Shown here: positions 45,007 through 56,733 of the stretch, piece by piece | Numbering within the stretch: position 1 is the stretch's first letter | Layout of the letters: every line of letters starts with the position of its first letter | NCBI GenBank assembly: GCA_002748155.1 | Contig: PDRO01000010.1 | Location: 62,001-126,000 of the forward strand | Direction of reading: 5' to 3' | From: Actinomycetales bacterium | GTDB taxonomy: Bacteria > Actinomycetota > Actinomycetes > Actinomycetales > Dermatophilaceae | Length of the DNA: 64,000 bases | Notes under the pieces: generated by a model | What the model saw: the letters and a program-made list of their open reading frames with translations, nothing else | The model's database searches: none | What the model was told of the DNA's origin: nothing | Translations under genes and position numbers: made by a program

Positions 45007-45411
45007 GTGGCCCCACGCAACGTCGAAGACGAGCTCTATCTGGATGACGATGCCGACGAGGTGGAGGCCATCGTCGGTGACTGGAGCTACCTGCCGGAGA
45101 TTGCCGAGCGATACGGTCTTCCGCTCACCCGGGTGCGTCGGTTCGTGGCCGACCGTGAGCTGATCGCCCTTCGCGTCGGCCCGCGCCGGGCGCTGGCAGT
45201 GCCGAACGGGTTCCTCGGTCCCGACGGGCCTCGACCTGAGCTCAAGGGCACGTTCACCGTGCTGGCCGACGGGGGTATGAACAACCTCGAGATCGTCCGG
45301 TGGCTGCACACTGTCGACGACACGCTGCCCGGTGGTGGGACGCCGCTGGATGCGTTAACCCGCGGTCGCAAACGTGAGGTGAGACGGCGGGCGCAAGCGC
45401 TGGCTTTCTGA
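45007..45411 (+). CDS. Rv2175c-type winged-helix DNA-binding protein
   Basis: The 134-residue protein has an acidic N-terminus (VEDELYLDDDADE), a MerR/excisionase-like helix-turn-helix (YLPEIAERYGLPLTRVRRFV) and the C-terminal domain GTFTVLADGGMNNLEIVRWL. It matches Rv2175c, which binds DNA and is phosphorylated by the neighbouring kinase PknL in mycobacteria. The same kinase-regulator proximity here suggests the same relation, by inference. Confidence 0.9.
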   Translation: MAPRNVEDELYLDDDADEVEAIVGDWSYLPEIAERYGLPLTRVRRFVADRELIALRVGPRRALAVPNGFLGPDGPRPELKGTFTVLADGGMNNLEIVRWLHTVDDTLPGGGTPLDALTRGRKREVRRRAQALAF

Positions 45412-45473
45412 TCGGGGAACGGGCCAGTATGTCCCACTCACCGACCTCGCGCTGCCGACCAATCAGTGACCCG

Positions 45474-45504
45474 CACAAGAACCGTCATCGGGCGCGGTCT
45501 TGTG
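45474..45504. terminator. Hairpin terminator between Rv2175c-like gene and polyprenyl synthase
   Basis: CACAAGA (45474-45480) with CCG pairs with CGG and TCTTGTG (45495-45504), a stem of about ten base pairs with one bulge. It lies between convergent genes. Confidence 0.6.
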
Positions 45505-45526
45505 GATCGGAGTTGAGGGCGTGTTG

Positions 45527-46615
45527 TCACGTGTCGCGCGCGGTCACCACGTCGACGAGGTCTTCGAGCACGTCGCAGGCGGGATCGGCCAACAGCGGAC
45601 CCGCCTCGGCGATGGCACGACGAGCCTGATCAGCGAGCCTCTCGATCTCCGTCTCCACCTGCGCGACAGCTCCGGTGTCCTGCAGGATCCGGCGCAGGGT
45701 GCCGACCCCGGCTTGGTCGAGATCGGGTCGACCGAACAGCCCGGTCAACACGGTCCGCTGGTTGTCGTCGGCAGTCTCCAGCGCGTGCGCGACGAGCACG
45801 GTCCGCTTGCCCTCACGCAGATCGTCGCCAGCGGGTTTGCCCGTGAGCACCGGGTCGCCGAAGACACCGAGCAAGTCGTCACGGAGCTGGAACGCCTCAC
45901 CCAACGCCAACCCGTATGCCGACAGCAACGTGAGCGCGGCCTCCGGCGCCCCCCCGGCGAGCGCACCGACGAGCAACGGAGCCTCGATCGTGTATTTCGC
46001 GCTCTTGTAGCGAATGACACGTCTGCTGGCCGCGAGCCGTTCGCGGTGGCTGAGCTCCGGCCAACTGCGGACCGATTCGAGCAGATCGAGGAACTGCCCG
46101 CCCATGAGTTGGGTGCGCATCTGATCGAAAACCGCTCGGGCGCGGGCCAACTCGTCCACGGGCAGTCCGCTTGTGGAGTAGATTTCGTCGGCCCACTGCA
46201 GACAGAGATCACCCGCGAGGATGGCGGCGCCAGCGCCGAAACGTTCGGCGTTGCCTTCCCAACCGCGTTCTCGGTGCCACGATGCCAGGGCGCGGTGAGC
46301 TGACGGCATACCGCGTCTGGTGTCGCTGTTGTCCATGACGTCGTCATGCACCAAGGCGGCTGCCTGGAAGAACTCCATGGCTGTGGCCAAACGTACGATC
46401 GCGTCGGAGTCGTCGCGTCCCGCCGACCGGTAACCCCAGTAGGTGAACGTCGCGCGCAACCGCTTGCCCCCGGAGAGCAACCGCTCGATGACATCCACGA
46501 GCGGGTCGAGCTCGGGCCCGATCTCCTGCAACACGAGTCGTTGCCGGGCCAGCTCTGCCAGCACACCGGCCTGCACCCGGGGGCGCAAGTCGTCGCGGTC
46601 CAGCGGGTGGGTCAC
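45527..46615 (-). CDS. Polyprenyl diphosphate synthase
   Basis: The 362-residue trans-prenyltransferase condenses isopentenyl diphosphate with allylic diphosphates to make C15-C40-type chains. The first aspartate-rich motif is VHDDVMDNSDTRRG near residue 100, the second QLRDDLLGVFGD near 235, with LSGGKRLRATF at the N-terminus. The bulky residues before the first motif (FFQAA) hint at a short-to-medium chain length. The GTG at 46615 gives the usual N-terminus. It is next to metF, as Rv2173 is next to Rv2172c. Confidence 0.92.
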   Translation of the reverse strand: MTHPLDRDDLRPRVQAGVLAELARQRLVLQEIGPELDPLVDVIERLLSGGKRLRATFTYWGYRSAGRDDSDAIVRLATAMEFFQAAALVHDDVMDNSDTRRGMPSAHRALASWHRERGWEGNAERFGAGAAILAGDLCLQWADEIYSTSGLPVDELARARAVFDQMRTQLMGGQFLDLLESVRSWPELSHRERLAASRRVIRYKSAKYTIEAPLLVGALAGGAPEAALTLLSAYGLALGEAFQLRDDLLGVFGDPVLTGKPAGDDLREGKRTVLVAHALETADDNQRTVLTGLFGRPDLDQAGVGTLRRILQDTGAVAQVETEIERLADQARRAIAEAGPLLADPACDVLEDLVDVVTARDT

Positions 46616-46773
46616 GGTAGTCCTTCCCAGGGGCGGGGCCAAGCAGCCACGATGGCGCAAGTAAGCCCGCAGTTCTCAGCCTACGTGGCGGCACCGGCGC
46701 TGAGCACCTGTGCCTGTGTCGTCCGCGTTGTCTGGGTTGTCTGCGTTGCCGGTGCGGCTCGTAGGCTTGTGGT

Positions 46774-47691
46774 ATGCCGCAGCTGCCGCGCCCCGTGCAC
46801 GAAGTGCGTTCGATCGTCGAGGCGCTGGCTCAGCCCCAGTCGCGGCCATCGATCAGTTTCGAGTTCTTCCCACCCAAGGACGATGCCGGTGAAGTCGTCT
46901 TGTGGGAGAGCATTCGGGCGTTGGAGAAGACCCGGCCGAACTTCGTGTCGGTGACCTACGGCGCGGGCGGTGGCAGCCGCGACCGCACCATCAGGGTGAC
47001 CGAACGGATCGCCCGCGAGACGACGATGACCCCCATGGCCCACTTGACCTGTGTGGGGCATTCGGTCACCGAGTTGCGCAGCATCATAGGCGGCTACGCC
47101 GCCATCGGGGTGCGCAATGTGCTGGCGTTGCGTGGCGACCCGCAGGGTGGGCTGCACCAGGGGTGGGTGCCTCATCCGGATGGCCTGAACCACGCCGAGG
47201 AGCTGGTGGCCCTGATCGGCGAGTTGGGGCCGTTCACCGTCGGAGTCGCCGCCTTCCCGGATCGTCACCCCGAGAGTCCCAGCCTCGACCATGATGCCGA
47301 CGTGCTGGTGCGCAAGGCTGACGCGGGAGCCGCGTTCGCGATCACGCAGTTCTTCTTCACCCGGGAGGCCTACGTGCGGCTGCGTGACCGGGTCGCTGCC
47401 CGGGGCTGCACGATGCCGATCATCCCGGGACTGATGCCGGTGACCAGCGTGCGGCAGTTGGCCCGGATGACCGAGTTGTCCGGCCAGCCCGTGCCGCAGG
47501 CGGTGACCGAGCGGCTCGAAGCCGTGGCCGACGATCCGGCCGCTGTCCGGGAGGTGGGGGTGCAGATCACCACCGAGTTGGCGCGGGAGCTGCTCGCCGA
47601 TGGTGCCCCTGGGCTGCATTTCATCACCATGAACCGATCGCCGGCGACGTTGCAAGTCTGGGAGAACCTCCAGGGCGGCACAGCGATCTGA
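46774..47691 (+). CDS. metF: 5,10-methylenetetrahydrofolate reductase
   Basis: The 305-residue protein reduces methylene-THF to methyl-THF for methionine synthesis. Signatures are SFEFFPPKDD at the N-terminus, FVSVTYGAGGGSRDRT, the LALRGDPQGG folate/FAD segment and AFAITQFFF. TAGGCT is six nucleotides upstream of the ATG. It is divergent from the polyprenyl synthase. The mycobacterial homolog Rv2172c is an unusual FAD-independent type, so cofactor use here cannot be assumed. Confidence 0.94.
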   Translation: MPQLPRPVHEVRSIVEALAQPQSRPSISFEFFPPKDDAGEVVLWESIRALEKTRPNFVSVTYGAGGGSRDRTIRVTERIARETTMTPMAHLTCVGHSVTELRSIIGGYAAIGVRNVLALRGDPQGGLHQGWVPHPDGLNHAEELVALIGELGPFTVGVAAFPDRHPESPSLDHDADVLVRKADAGAAFAITQFFFTREAYVRLRDRVAARGCTMPIIPGLMPVTSVRQLARMTELSGQPVPQAVTERLEAVADDPAAVREVGVQITTELARELLADGAPGLHFITMNRSPATLQVWENLQGGTAI

Positions 47692-47709
47692 GCCCAAGGC
47701 GGGGCTCAG
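47688..47709. terminator. Hairpin at metF stop, between convergent genes
   Basis: CTGAGCCC (47688-47695) pairs with GGGCTCAG (47702-47709), an 8-bp perfect stem with a 6-nt loop that includes the metF stop codon. It precedes the end of the convergent YbaK gene by 28 nt. Confidence 0.6.
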
Positions 47710-47736
47710 CTGCTCGTCCGAGGGCGAGATCAGGGG

Positions 47737-48270
47737 TCAGCACACGGTGATCGGTCGACCGCTGGTGAGCTGCACCAACTCGGCGAAACTGGTCTCGAAG
47801 ACGGTGCGCGGGTGGCCACCGGCAGCCCAGACCGCGGCATACTGCTCGAGGTGGCGGTCGACGGCGGTCAGCACCGGACGCACGTGACCTACCGGGGCGA
47901 CCCCACCGATTGCGAAGCCGGTGTGCTCGCGGACGAAATCGGCGTCGGCGCGGCCGAGAGCGCGCAAGCCCAGGGCCGCAGCGGTGACCTGCGGGTCGAC
48001 CCGGTGGGCGCCGGAGGTGAGCACGAGCACCGGCACGGGGGCTTGGTCGTCAGTGGCGCCCGCCGGTATCCCGGCGAAGACGAGAGAGTTGGCGATCTGT
48101 CCGACATCGATTCCGAGGTATGCCGCCGCCGCGGGTGCCGTTCGGGCAGCCCCGTCGAGCACGACGATCGGTGCCTCGACCCCGGCGCCGGCCAGGGCCT
48201 CGGTGACGCGACGCACCGAAGGGTGCGCCAGGATCACGTCGTGGTCGGGATTACGCGAGCTCGGCGGCAT
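47737..48270 (-). CDS. YbaK/EbsC-type aminoacyl-tRNA deacylase
   Basis: The 177-residue protein has the YbaK fold: IVVLDGAARTAPAAAAYLGI, IANSLVFAG with the catalytic-region Lys replaced by Ser, VLVLTSGAHRVD, and TGFAIGGVAPVGH near the end. Members hydrolyse mischarged tRNAs such as Cys-tRNA(Pro). The usual conserved lysine (in IxKSLVF) reads N-S here, so activity could differ. TACGGT lies seven nucleotides upstream of the ATG at 48270, favouring it over a GTG three codons upstream. Confidence 0.88.
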   Translation of the reverse strand: MPPSSRNPDHDVILAHPSVRRVTEALAGAGVEAPIVVLDGAARTAPAAAAYLGIDVGQIANSLVFAGIPAGATDDQAPVPVLVLTSGAHRVDPQVTAAALGLRALGRADADFVREHTGFAIGGVAPVGHVRPVLTAVDRHLEQYAAVWAAGGHPRTVFETSFAELVQLTSGRPITVC

Positions 48271-48314
48271 ACCCGACACCGTAGCGATCGAGCGGGCCGC
48301 GACGACCCGGGGGT

Positions 48315-50867
<2,553 letters not shown>

Positions 50868-51051
50868 GTGTCGCCTCCGAGGTAGTGGGCCACGTCCGCG
50901 GGGTGCTCGGTCCACGGGCTCCGTGGGTGCGTCGGCCGTCGCTGTTGCTGGTGCCGTCTTGTCGTCGCGACCTTACCGGAGGGCTCGAAAGCACGGCCAA
51001 GGACGTTCGGCCCGCACCCCCTGGGCCCAGGTGGGTGATCCACCGAAGGAC

Positions 51052-51097
51052 TTGACAGGACCGCCGTCGATATGACTAACTTAGTACAGGTGTTCGA
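51052..51097 (+). promoter_or_regulatory. Promoter of the translesion cassette with LexA-like (SOS) box
   Basis: TTGACA at 51052-51057 and TAACTT at 51077-51082 (19-nt spacer) form a possible promoter. Directly over the -10 end lies TAGTACAGGTGTTCGA (51082-51097), which matches the actinobacterial SOS box TCGAAC-N4-GTTCGA at 10 of 12 conserved positions. It is 131 nt upstream of the DUF6504 start. A repressor bound there would block RNA polymerase, so DNA-damage induction of the cassette is predicted. Confidence 0.65.
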
Positions 51098-51227
51098 AAC
51101 CCTGGGTGGCCTTTCGACTGATCACAGATCTGATCGACGAGGTGGGGAGTCGGGCCCGTCGATCAGTGGGTGGGTCGAGTCCGCGGATCGTCGAATCATG
51201 TCGCAACGAGCCCGAAGGGGTCTGGTC

Positions 51228-51581
51228 ATGGTGCGTCGATATGCCGAGTCGATCACCGTCCGCACTGCGGAGCTGGTGGACGCGGAGATGGTGGGTGGTT
51301 CAGCCGGCGGTGGGTCGCCGGAGTGGTTCGAGTGGCGCGGTCGTGGGTATGCCGTGTGCGCGGTGTTGTCCCACTGGCGGGAGCGGCGATCGTGGTGGCG
51401 TGACGTCCTCGACACCTCTGGCCGGGGCGGCTCCGGTGAGACACCGATCGCTGCTGCTGCGCGTGAGCGGCAGGTGTGGCGGGTCGAGGTGGTCACGGGC
51501 CGTCGCAACCGCGGGATCTTCGAGTTGGTGTGTGACCTGGCCGATCCGCCTGAGTGGCAGATCAGATCGGTCGCCGACTGA
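51228..51581 (+). CDS. DUF6504 protein of the translesion cassette
   Basis: The 117-residue protein starts MVRRYAESITVRTAEL and contains FEWRGRGYAVCAVLSHWRER, then RQVWRVEVVTGRRNRGIFEL and a C-terminal WQIRSVAD. This is the DUF6504 layout, found at the head of DnaE-type error-prone polymerase cassettes in actinobacteria. GAAGGGG precedes the ATG at 7 nt; an ATG 30 nt upstream is in phase. Its role is unknown. Confidence 0.8.
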   Translation: MVRRYAESITVRTAELVDAEMVGGSAGGGSPEWFEWRGRGYAVCAVLSHWRERRSWWRDVLDTSGRGGSGETPIAAAARERQVWRVEVVTGRRNRGIFELVCDLADPPEWQIRSVAD

Positions 51582-51607
51582 GCCAGCGTGAGCAGGGAGG
51601 TATTTCG

Positions 51608-52108
51608 ATGAATGCGTCTATCCATCCGATGATCGTCCGGGCCGCCGATACACAGCCCGTAGGTGCGCCGACCGGCGGGTCGGTGCCCGTGCCGGTCGCT
51701 GTGAGTGAGCTGCTCGACCGAGCCGAAGCTAGCCTGCAGCAGGCAAGTTTCACCAGTGATCTGGGGGAGCGGTATGTCGCAGCGCATCTGGCCGCACTGC
51801 GGGCGGCAGCCGCTGTGCTGGCGGCCCGGACCGCTCCGTCGTCGCCGAGCCGGCCGCGCAGTGTCTGGGAGGTGTTGCCGAAATTGGCGCCGGATCTGGC
51901 CGAGTGGGCTGCATTCTTCGCAGTGTCGGGCCGACGCCGGTCGGCGATCGAGCGTGGCGACCGGCCCGTGTCGGCCCGGCAGGCGGATGATCTGATCCGT
52001 CAGGCCGAGGCGTTTGTGCAGCTCGTGCACGAGGTGCTCGGGGTCGACCGTCCGGGGCAACTCGCCCTACGCACCCAGTTCCTCGTGCCGGCCACCCGGA
52101 CGAGCTGA
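51608..52108 (+). CDS. SAV_6107-type HEPN-domain protein
   Basis: The 166-residue protein is mostly helical, with AEASLQQASFTSDLGERYVAA, HLAALRAAAAVLAAR, SVWEVLPKLAPDLAEWAAFFA and a long helix ending in FLVPATRTS. These are features of the SAV_6107 HEPN family that accompanies DnaE-type polymerases. HEPN proteins can be RNases, but no clear R-x4-6-H motif is obvious here. GGGAGG lies seven nucleotides before the ATG. The polymerase gene follows after 124 nt. Confidence 0.82.
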   Translation: MNASIHPMIVRAADTQPVGAPTGGSVPVPVAVSELLDRAEASLQQASFTSDLGERYVAAHLAALRAAAAVLAARTAPSSPSRPRSVWEVLPKLAPDLAEWAAFFAVSGRRRSAIERGDRPVSARQADDLIRQAEAFVQLVHEVLGVDRPGQLALRTQFLVPATRTS

Positions 52109-52232
52109 GCGCCACGTCCTGCACGCGCGTCACCAACCTGCTCACGCATCACCGAACCCGCGCTACGCCAATCCGCCGCGTTACGCCGGCCCTGTTTGCG
52201 CTGCGCCGATATCTCACCTCGTGGAGTTCGTC

Positions 52233-55200
52233 ATGTTCGACAGTTCGACTGCCGACACCTTCGTGCACCTGCACGTGGCCTCGGGATTCTCGATGCAATA
52301 CGGTGCGTCGGCTCCCGCAGCCTTGGTGTCCCGGGCCGCGGCCTACGGGCAGCCAGCGCTCGCGCTCACCGACCGCGACGGGCTCTATGGCGCAGTGCGC
52401 TTCGTGCAGGCGTGCACGGACGCCGGCATCGCCCCGATCCTCGGGGTCGACCTGGCGATCCGCCCACCGCAACCATCGGTCCGGTCGTCCGCATCGTTCC
52501 CGCCGGGCGGGCCACCTCTGCCGAGTTGTCCCCCGGCCCCGGACCGCACTTCGGCTCCGACCCGCACGCCGGTGCGCGGCGGTGCACTGGTCGACCCACG
52601 CCGGCCCCGGGTGACCGTGCTGGCCCGAGGCCTGGCCGGCGGGGTCGCGCCCGGGGCCGGTTGGGCCCGGTTGTGCCGGTTGGTGACTCGCACCCACCTG
52701 GCCGGTGAGCGGGGTGACCCGGTCACCAGTCCTGAGCTCATCGCCGAGTTGGCCAGTCCGGCCACGGTCGACGAGCCGAGCCCACTCGTCGTGCTGCTCG
52801 GCCCCGACTCCGACGTGGGCCGGGCTGTCTTGGCCCGCCGCCGCACCGCTGCCCACGCCGCGCTAGCCCGGTGGCGGGCACTACTGCCGCGCGGATCGCT
52901 CGTGCTCGAGGCGGTCTGCCACGGCGGCCCTGACGGCACCCCGATGAGTCAGGGCCACGCCGGACGCATCCTCGCGTTGGGCCGCGAAGCCGGCATACCG
53001 GTCGTGCTCACCGCCGCAGTGCGGCACGCCGACCCGGCCGATGCCGTCACCGTCGACGTGCTCGATGCCGCCCGGCGTCTGGTCGCCCTCGACGTGCGCC
53101 ATCTCGACCGGGTCACCACATCCGGTCACCTCGCGTCCACTCCGGCCATGCACGCCGTGGCCCGTGACGTCGTGCACGCCAGTGGTCCGGGCCTGACCGG
53201 CGGTAGCACCACGGTGCGCGACGGGGCCCGGCTGCTTGTGCACGACACTCTCGTCCTGGCCGCCGAATGCGTCCAGGACCCGGCCATCGACCTGGGCATC
53301 GGGGGAGTGCACCTGCCCGAGCAGAGCACCCTGGGGCTGGCCCTCGACGACGACCCGCAACAGGTGCTCGCCGCCCGCTGCCGGGCCGCGGTGACCGGGC
53401 GTTATCCGGAAGCCGGTGCGCGCGAGCTGGCCCAGGTGCACGCCCGCCTCGATGACGAGCTGGGAGTTGTCGCAGCTCTGGGTTATCCCACCTACTTCCT
53501 CACCGTCGCCACGGTCACCGATCTGATCCGTGATCTCGGGGTGCGGGTGGCCGCCCGCGGGTCCGGAGCCGGCAGCCTGATCAACTACCTGCTCGGCATC
53601 TCCGGGGTCGACCCGATCCGCTACGACCTGCTCATGGAACGCTTCTGCTCCCCACTGCGGGCCCAGCTGCCCGACATCGATATCGACGTCGAGTCGGCGC
53701 GGCGCACTGAGATCTACGAGCAGATCCTCGCCCGCTTCGGTGGGCAACGGGTCACCTGCGTGTCGATGATGGACACCTACCGGGTGCGTCACGCGATCCG
53801 GGACGTCGGGGCCGCACTCGGGCTGCCGCCGGGGGAGATCGACACGATGGCCAAGGCGTTCCCGCATATCTCGGCCCGCCATGCCCGCTCGGCGATCGCC
53901 GACCTGCCCGAGCTGCGGGTCAGCGGGCTCGGACAGGCTCGGTATGACCTCATGTGGGATCTCGTCGAGCGGCTCGACGGCCTGCCCCGGCACATCGCCC
54001 TGCACCCGTGCGGAGTGATCCTGTCCAACACCGCACTGCTCGACCGCACCCCGGTCGAGGCCAGCTGGCTGGGTTTCCCGATGAGCCAGTTCGACAAAGA
54101 CGACGTCGAGGCCCTCGGACTGCTCAAACTCGACGTGCTCGGCATCCGAATGCAATCGGCGATGGCGCGTGCGGTCGACGAAGTGGCCCGGGTCGACGGC
54201 ATCCAGATCGATCTCGACGACTCGGCCCAAGTGCCACTCGACGACGAGGCGACCTACCGGATGATCCGCACCACACACACTCTCGGCTGTTTCCAGATCG
54301 AGAGTCCCGGCCAACGTGAGCTCATCGGCAAATTCGGGCCGGAGCGTTTCGAAGACTTGATCATCGACATCTCGTTGTTCCGGCCCGGCCCGGTCAAGTC
54401 CGACATGATCGCGCCCTTCCTGAATGCCCGGCACGGCTGGTCGAGCCCCGAATACCTCCACCCCACCCTCGTGCCTGCCTTGCGTGAGACCGAAGGCGTG
54501 GTCGTCTTCCACGAGCAGGTGCTGCGGATCGTCGCCGAGACCACCGGAGTGAGCCTGGCCCGAGCCGACGAAGTGCGGCGGGCGCTCGGCTCACCTCAAG
54601 GTCAGCTGGAGGTCGAGGCCTGGTGGCGACCGGCTGCCCTGGCCCGGGGGTATACCGCCGCCGAGACCGACCAGATCTGGGAGGTGCTGCGGGCGTTTGC
54701 CTCGTTCGGCTTCTGCAAGGCCCACGCTGCCGCGTTCGCGTTGCCCACCTATCAGTCGGCCTGGCTCAAGACCCACCACCCGGCTGCGTTCCTCGCCGGA
54801 GTGCTCACCCACGACCCGGGGATGTATCCGAAACGGCTCATCCTCGATGACGCCCGGTCGCTGGGCATCGAAATACTCGGGCTCGACGTCAACGCGAGCA
54901 AGAGCTGGTATGCCGTCGAGCAGGTGTGCCGGGGCAACGGTGCGGCTGACCCCGATCTGCTCGATCCGCACCCGATCGACTCGCGCCTGCCCAGCCTGCG
55001 GCCGGTCCACCTCGATCGGGCCGATCTTCCGGATGGGCGGGGTTACGGCATCCGGGTGTCGTTGAGCGAGGTCAAAGGCATTACGGCGGCCGAGGTCACC
55101 CGGATCGAGTCGGGGGCCCCGTTCACCGACCTGGCCGATTTCTGGCGCCGGGCACAAGTGAGCCGGCCGGTGCTCGAGCGGCTCGTGCTGGCCGGTGGTT

Positions 55201-56462
55201 TCGACTCGATCTACGCCATCCCCCCGGCTCCCAGCAGCGGCGGTGGCACCACCGGCGCTCGCGGCCGGATCACCCGTCGTGACTTGTTGTTGCACATCGC
55301 CGAGCTCGACCGGTGGGCCCGGTCGACCGGTGCTAGACCGTCCAGGGCCACCCGGTCAGCGGAACGGTGGAGCCGACGGCCGGCCCAGCCGCCTGGCCGG
55401 CTCGACGTCGCCGGCCTTGCCGCAGCCCAGTCACAGGCAGCGTCTCCGGCCGCCACCGCCGACCGGCACAGCCAGCTTGTCCTGCCCCTCGACGACGCAC
55501 CTACCCTCATCCGGGGTAGTGGGCTGCCCGAGCTGACCGGCTCCGAGCGGGTGCGGGCCGAGCTGGAGATCCTCGGCCTCGACGCGAGCAGCCATGTCGT
55601 CGCCGAGTATGCGCCGATGCTCGATGCCCTCGGGGTGACCCGCTCCCGTGACCTGGTCGCGGCCCGCAGCCGCAGCGAGGTCTGGGTCGCCGGGGTCAAG
55701 GTCGCCACCCAGACCCCACCGATCCGCTCGGGCCGGCGGGTCGTCTTCCTCACCCTTGACGACGGCACCGGGCCGAGTGACTCCACCTTTTTCGAAGACG
55801 TCCAAGGCCCTTATGCAGCAACCATTTTCCACTCCTGGTTGTTGCTCGTCCGGGGGGTGGTGCGGCGCACCGGCAAACGTGGCATCTCACTGCGGGCCAC
55901 CGGGGCCTGGGAGTTGTCCGGGCTCTGGGAAGGTTTCCGCACCGGCGGCCGCCCCGGGCTGTTGGCGGCACTCGCTGCCGCCGATACTGCGGCCCACGCG
56001 CGGGCCGCGGCAGCCGCTGCCGCTTACTTCCAGCCCTACGTCGTGCCCACCGGCACCGGGTGGGCCGAAGCCGGGGCACTGGCCGCCGCAGCCGCCGCCG
56101 ACGGTAGCCCGGTCGGCGACCGCGACGACACGGCATACGCCGCCCCGGGCCGCCCCCGCACCCAAGGCATTGGGCACGACATCGAGCCTGGCATCGGCCA
56201 GCGCAGCCCGGCTCCCGCTTTTCGCTACGCCCATCGGGCCGGTGGTATGGGCGGCGCCAGCCTGCCGGTCGGGCGGCCAGTGCTCGTGCACGCCTCCGGG
56301 TTCCGTCAGTCGCCCTATGCCGACACGCGCCCACCCGGCACGGATGTCAAGACTGCCCGAGCCCTCGTCGCCGACGAGGGGCCAACCGGTCATCCGGACG
56401 ACCAATCGACCAGCGCACCCCGCAAGCTGTGGCACGCCAGTCCCGGAAGCTCGGGGCACTGA
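52233..56462 (+). CDS. DnaE-type DNA polymerase III alpha subunit, error-prone class
   Basis: The 1409-residue protein has an N-terminal PHP domain (VHLHVASGFSMQYG, ALTDRDGLYGAVRF), a C-family catalytic core with PDIDIDVESARR near residue 483 holding two catalytic Asp residues, and FGFCKAHAAAFALPTYQ with the fingers region. A helix-hairpin-helix part follows, and an OB fold ends the core near VWVAGVKVA. The PHP motif is partly degenerate. An extra Pro/Arg-rich insertion sits near 85-130, and the C-terminal 180 residues are Ala/Gly-rich and not conserved. It belongs to damage-tolerance replication. An ATG in phase with the PHP start was chosen. Confidence 0.92.
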   Translation: MFDSSTADTFVHLHVASGFSMQYGASAPAALVSRAAAYGQPALALTDRDGLYGAVRFVQACTDAGIAPILGVDLAIRPPQPSVRSSASFPPGGPPLPSCPPAPDRTSAPTRTPVRGGALVDPRRPRVTVLARGLAGGVAPGAGWARLCRLVTRTHLAGERGDPVTSPELIAELASPATVDEPSPLVVLLGPDSDVGRAVLARRRTAAHAALARWRALLPRGSLVLEAVCHGGPDGTPMSQGHAGRILALGREAGIPVVLTAAVRHADPADAVTVDVLDAARRLVALDVRHLDRVTTSGHLASTPAMHAVARDVVHASGPGLTGGSTTVRDGARLLVHDTLVLAAECVQDPAIDLGIGGVHLPEQSTLGLALDDDPQQVLAARCRAAVTGRYPEAGARELAQVHARLDDELGVVAALGYPTYFLTVATVTDLIRDLGVRVAARGSGAGSLINYLLGISGVDPIRYDLLMERFCSPLRAQLPDIDIDVESARRTEIYEQILARFGGQRVTCVSMMDTYRVRHAIRDVGAALGLPPGEIDTMAKAFPHISARHARSAIADLPELRVSGLGQARYDLMWDLVERLDGLPRHIALHPCGVILSNTALLDRTPVEASWLGFPMSQFDKDDVEALGLLKLDVLGIRMQSAMARAVDEVARVDGIQIDLDDSAQVPLDDEATYRMIRTTHTLGCFQIESPGQRELIGKFGPERFEDLIIDISLFRPGPVKSDMIAPFLNARHGWSSPEYLHPTLVPALRETEGVVVFHEQVLRIVAETTGVSLARADEVRRALGSPQGQLEVEAWWRPAALARGYTAAETDQIWEVLRAFASFGFCKAHAAAFALPTYQSAWLKTHHPAAFLAGVLTHDPGMYPKRLILDDARSLGIEILGLDVNASKSWYAVEQVCRGNGAADPDLLDPHPIDSRLPSLRPVHLDRADLPDGRGYGIRVSLSEVKGITAAEVTRIESGAPFTDLADFWRRAQVSRPVLERLVLAGGFDSIYAIPPAPSSGGGTTGARGRITRRDLLLHIAELDRWARSTGARPSRATRSAERWSRRPAQPPGRLDVAGLAAAQSQAASPAATADRHSQLVLPLDDAPTLIRGSGLPELTGSERVRAELEILGLDASSHVVAEYAPMLDALGVTRSRDLVAARSRSEVWVAGVKVATQTPPIRSGRRVVFLTLDDGTGPSDSTFFEDVQGPYAATIFHSWLLLVRGVVRRTGKRGISLRATGAWELSGLWEGFRTGGRPGLLAALAAADTAAHARAAAAAAAYFQPYVVPTGTGWAEAGALAAAAAADGSPVGDRDDTAYAAPGRPRTQGIGHDIEPGIGQRSPAPAFRYAHRAGGMGGASLPVGRPVLVHASGFRQSPYADTRPPGTDVKTARALVADEGPTGHPDDQSTSAPRKLWHASPGSSGH

Positions 56463-56485
56463 CCATGATCAGTGCGCACATCGCC

Positions 56486-56692
56486 TCATTCCCGGGCCAG
56501 CACCAGCCGTGCGAGTTCGATCGCCTCCCCGGCCGGCGCCATCGCCTGGTCATCGTCATTGTCGGCGCGGGCGACATCGGCGGCGTTGTTCAGGCTGACA
56601 GTCAGGTCGCCTTGGGCTTCGGGGGTGCCCAGGCGAGTGGTCAAGTCAAGACTCAGGTCGAGGGATTCGGTACGGAACGTGTATGGCTCCAT
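56486..56692 (-). CDS. Small acidic conserved hypothetical protein
   Basis: The 68-residue product MEPYTFRTESLDLSLDL... is acidic and rich in Leu/Ala/Asp, with no membrane segment. Its sequence pattern (TRLGTPEAQGDLTVSLNNAADVARADND) suggests two short amphipathic helices. It lies between the polymerase and methyltransferase genes but on the opposite strand. It is conserved-looking, but I do not recognise a family. Confidence 0.55.
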   Translation of the reverse strand: MEPYTFRTESLDLSLDLTTRLGTPEAQGDLTVSLNNAADVARADNDDDQAMAPAGEAIELARLVLARE

Positions 56693-56733
56693 TCGGAACG
56701 GAGTCGGCTAGCGCGGGGCACTAGGGTGGACGC

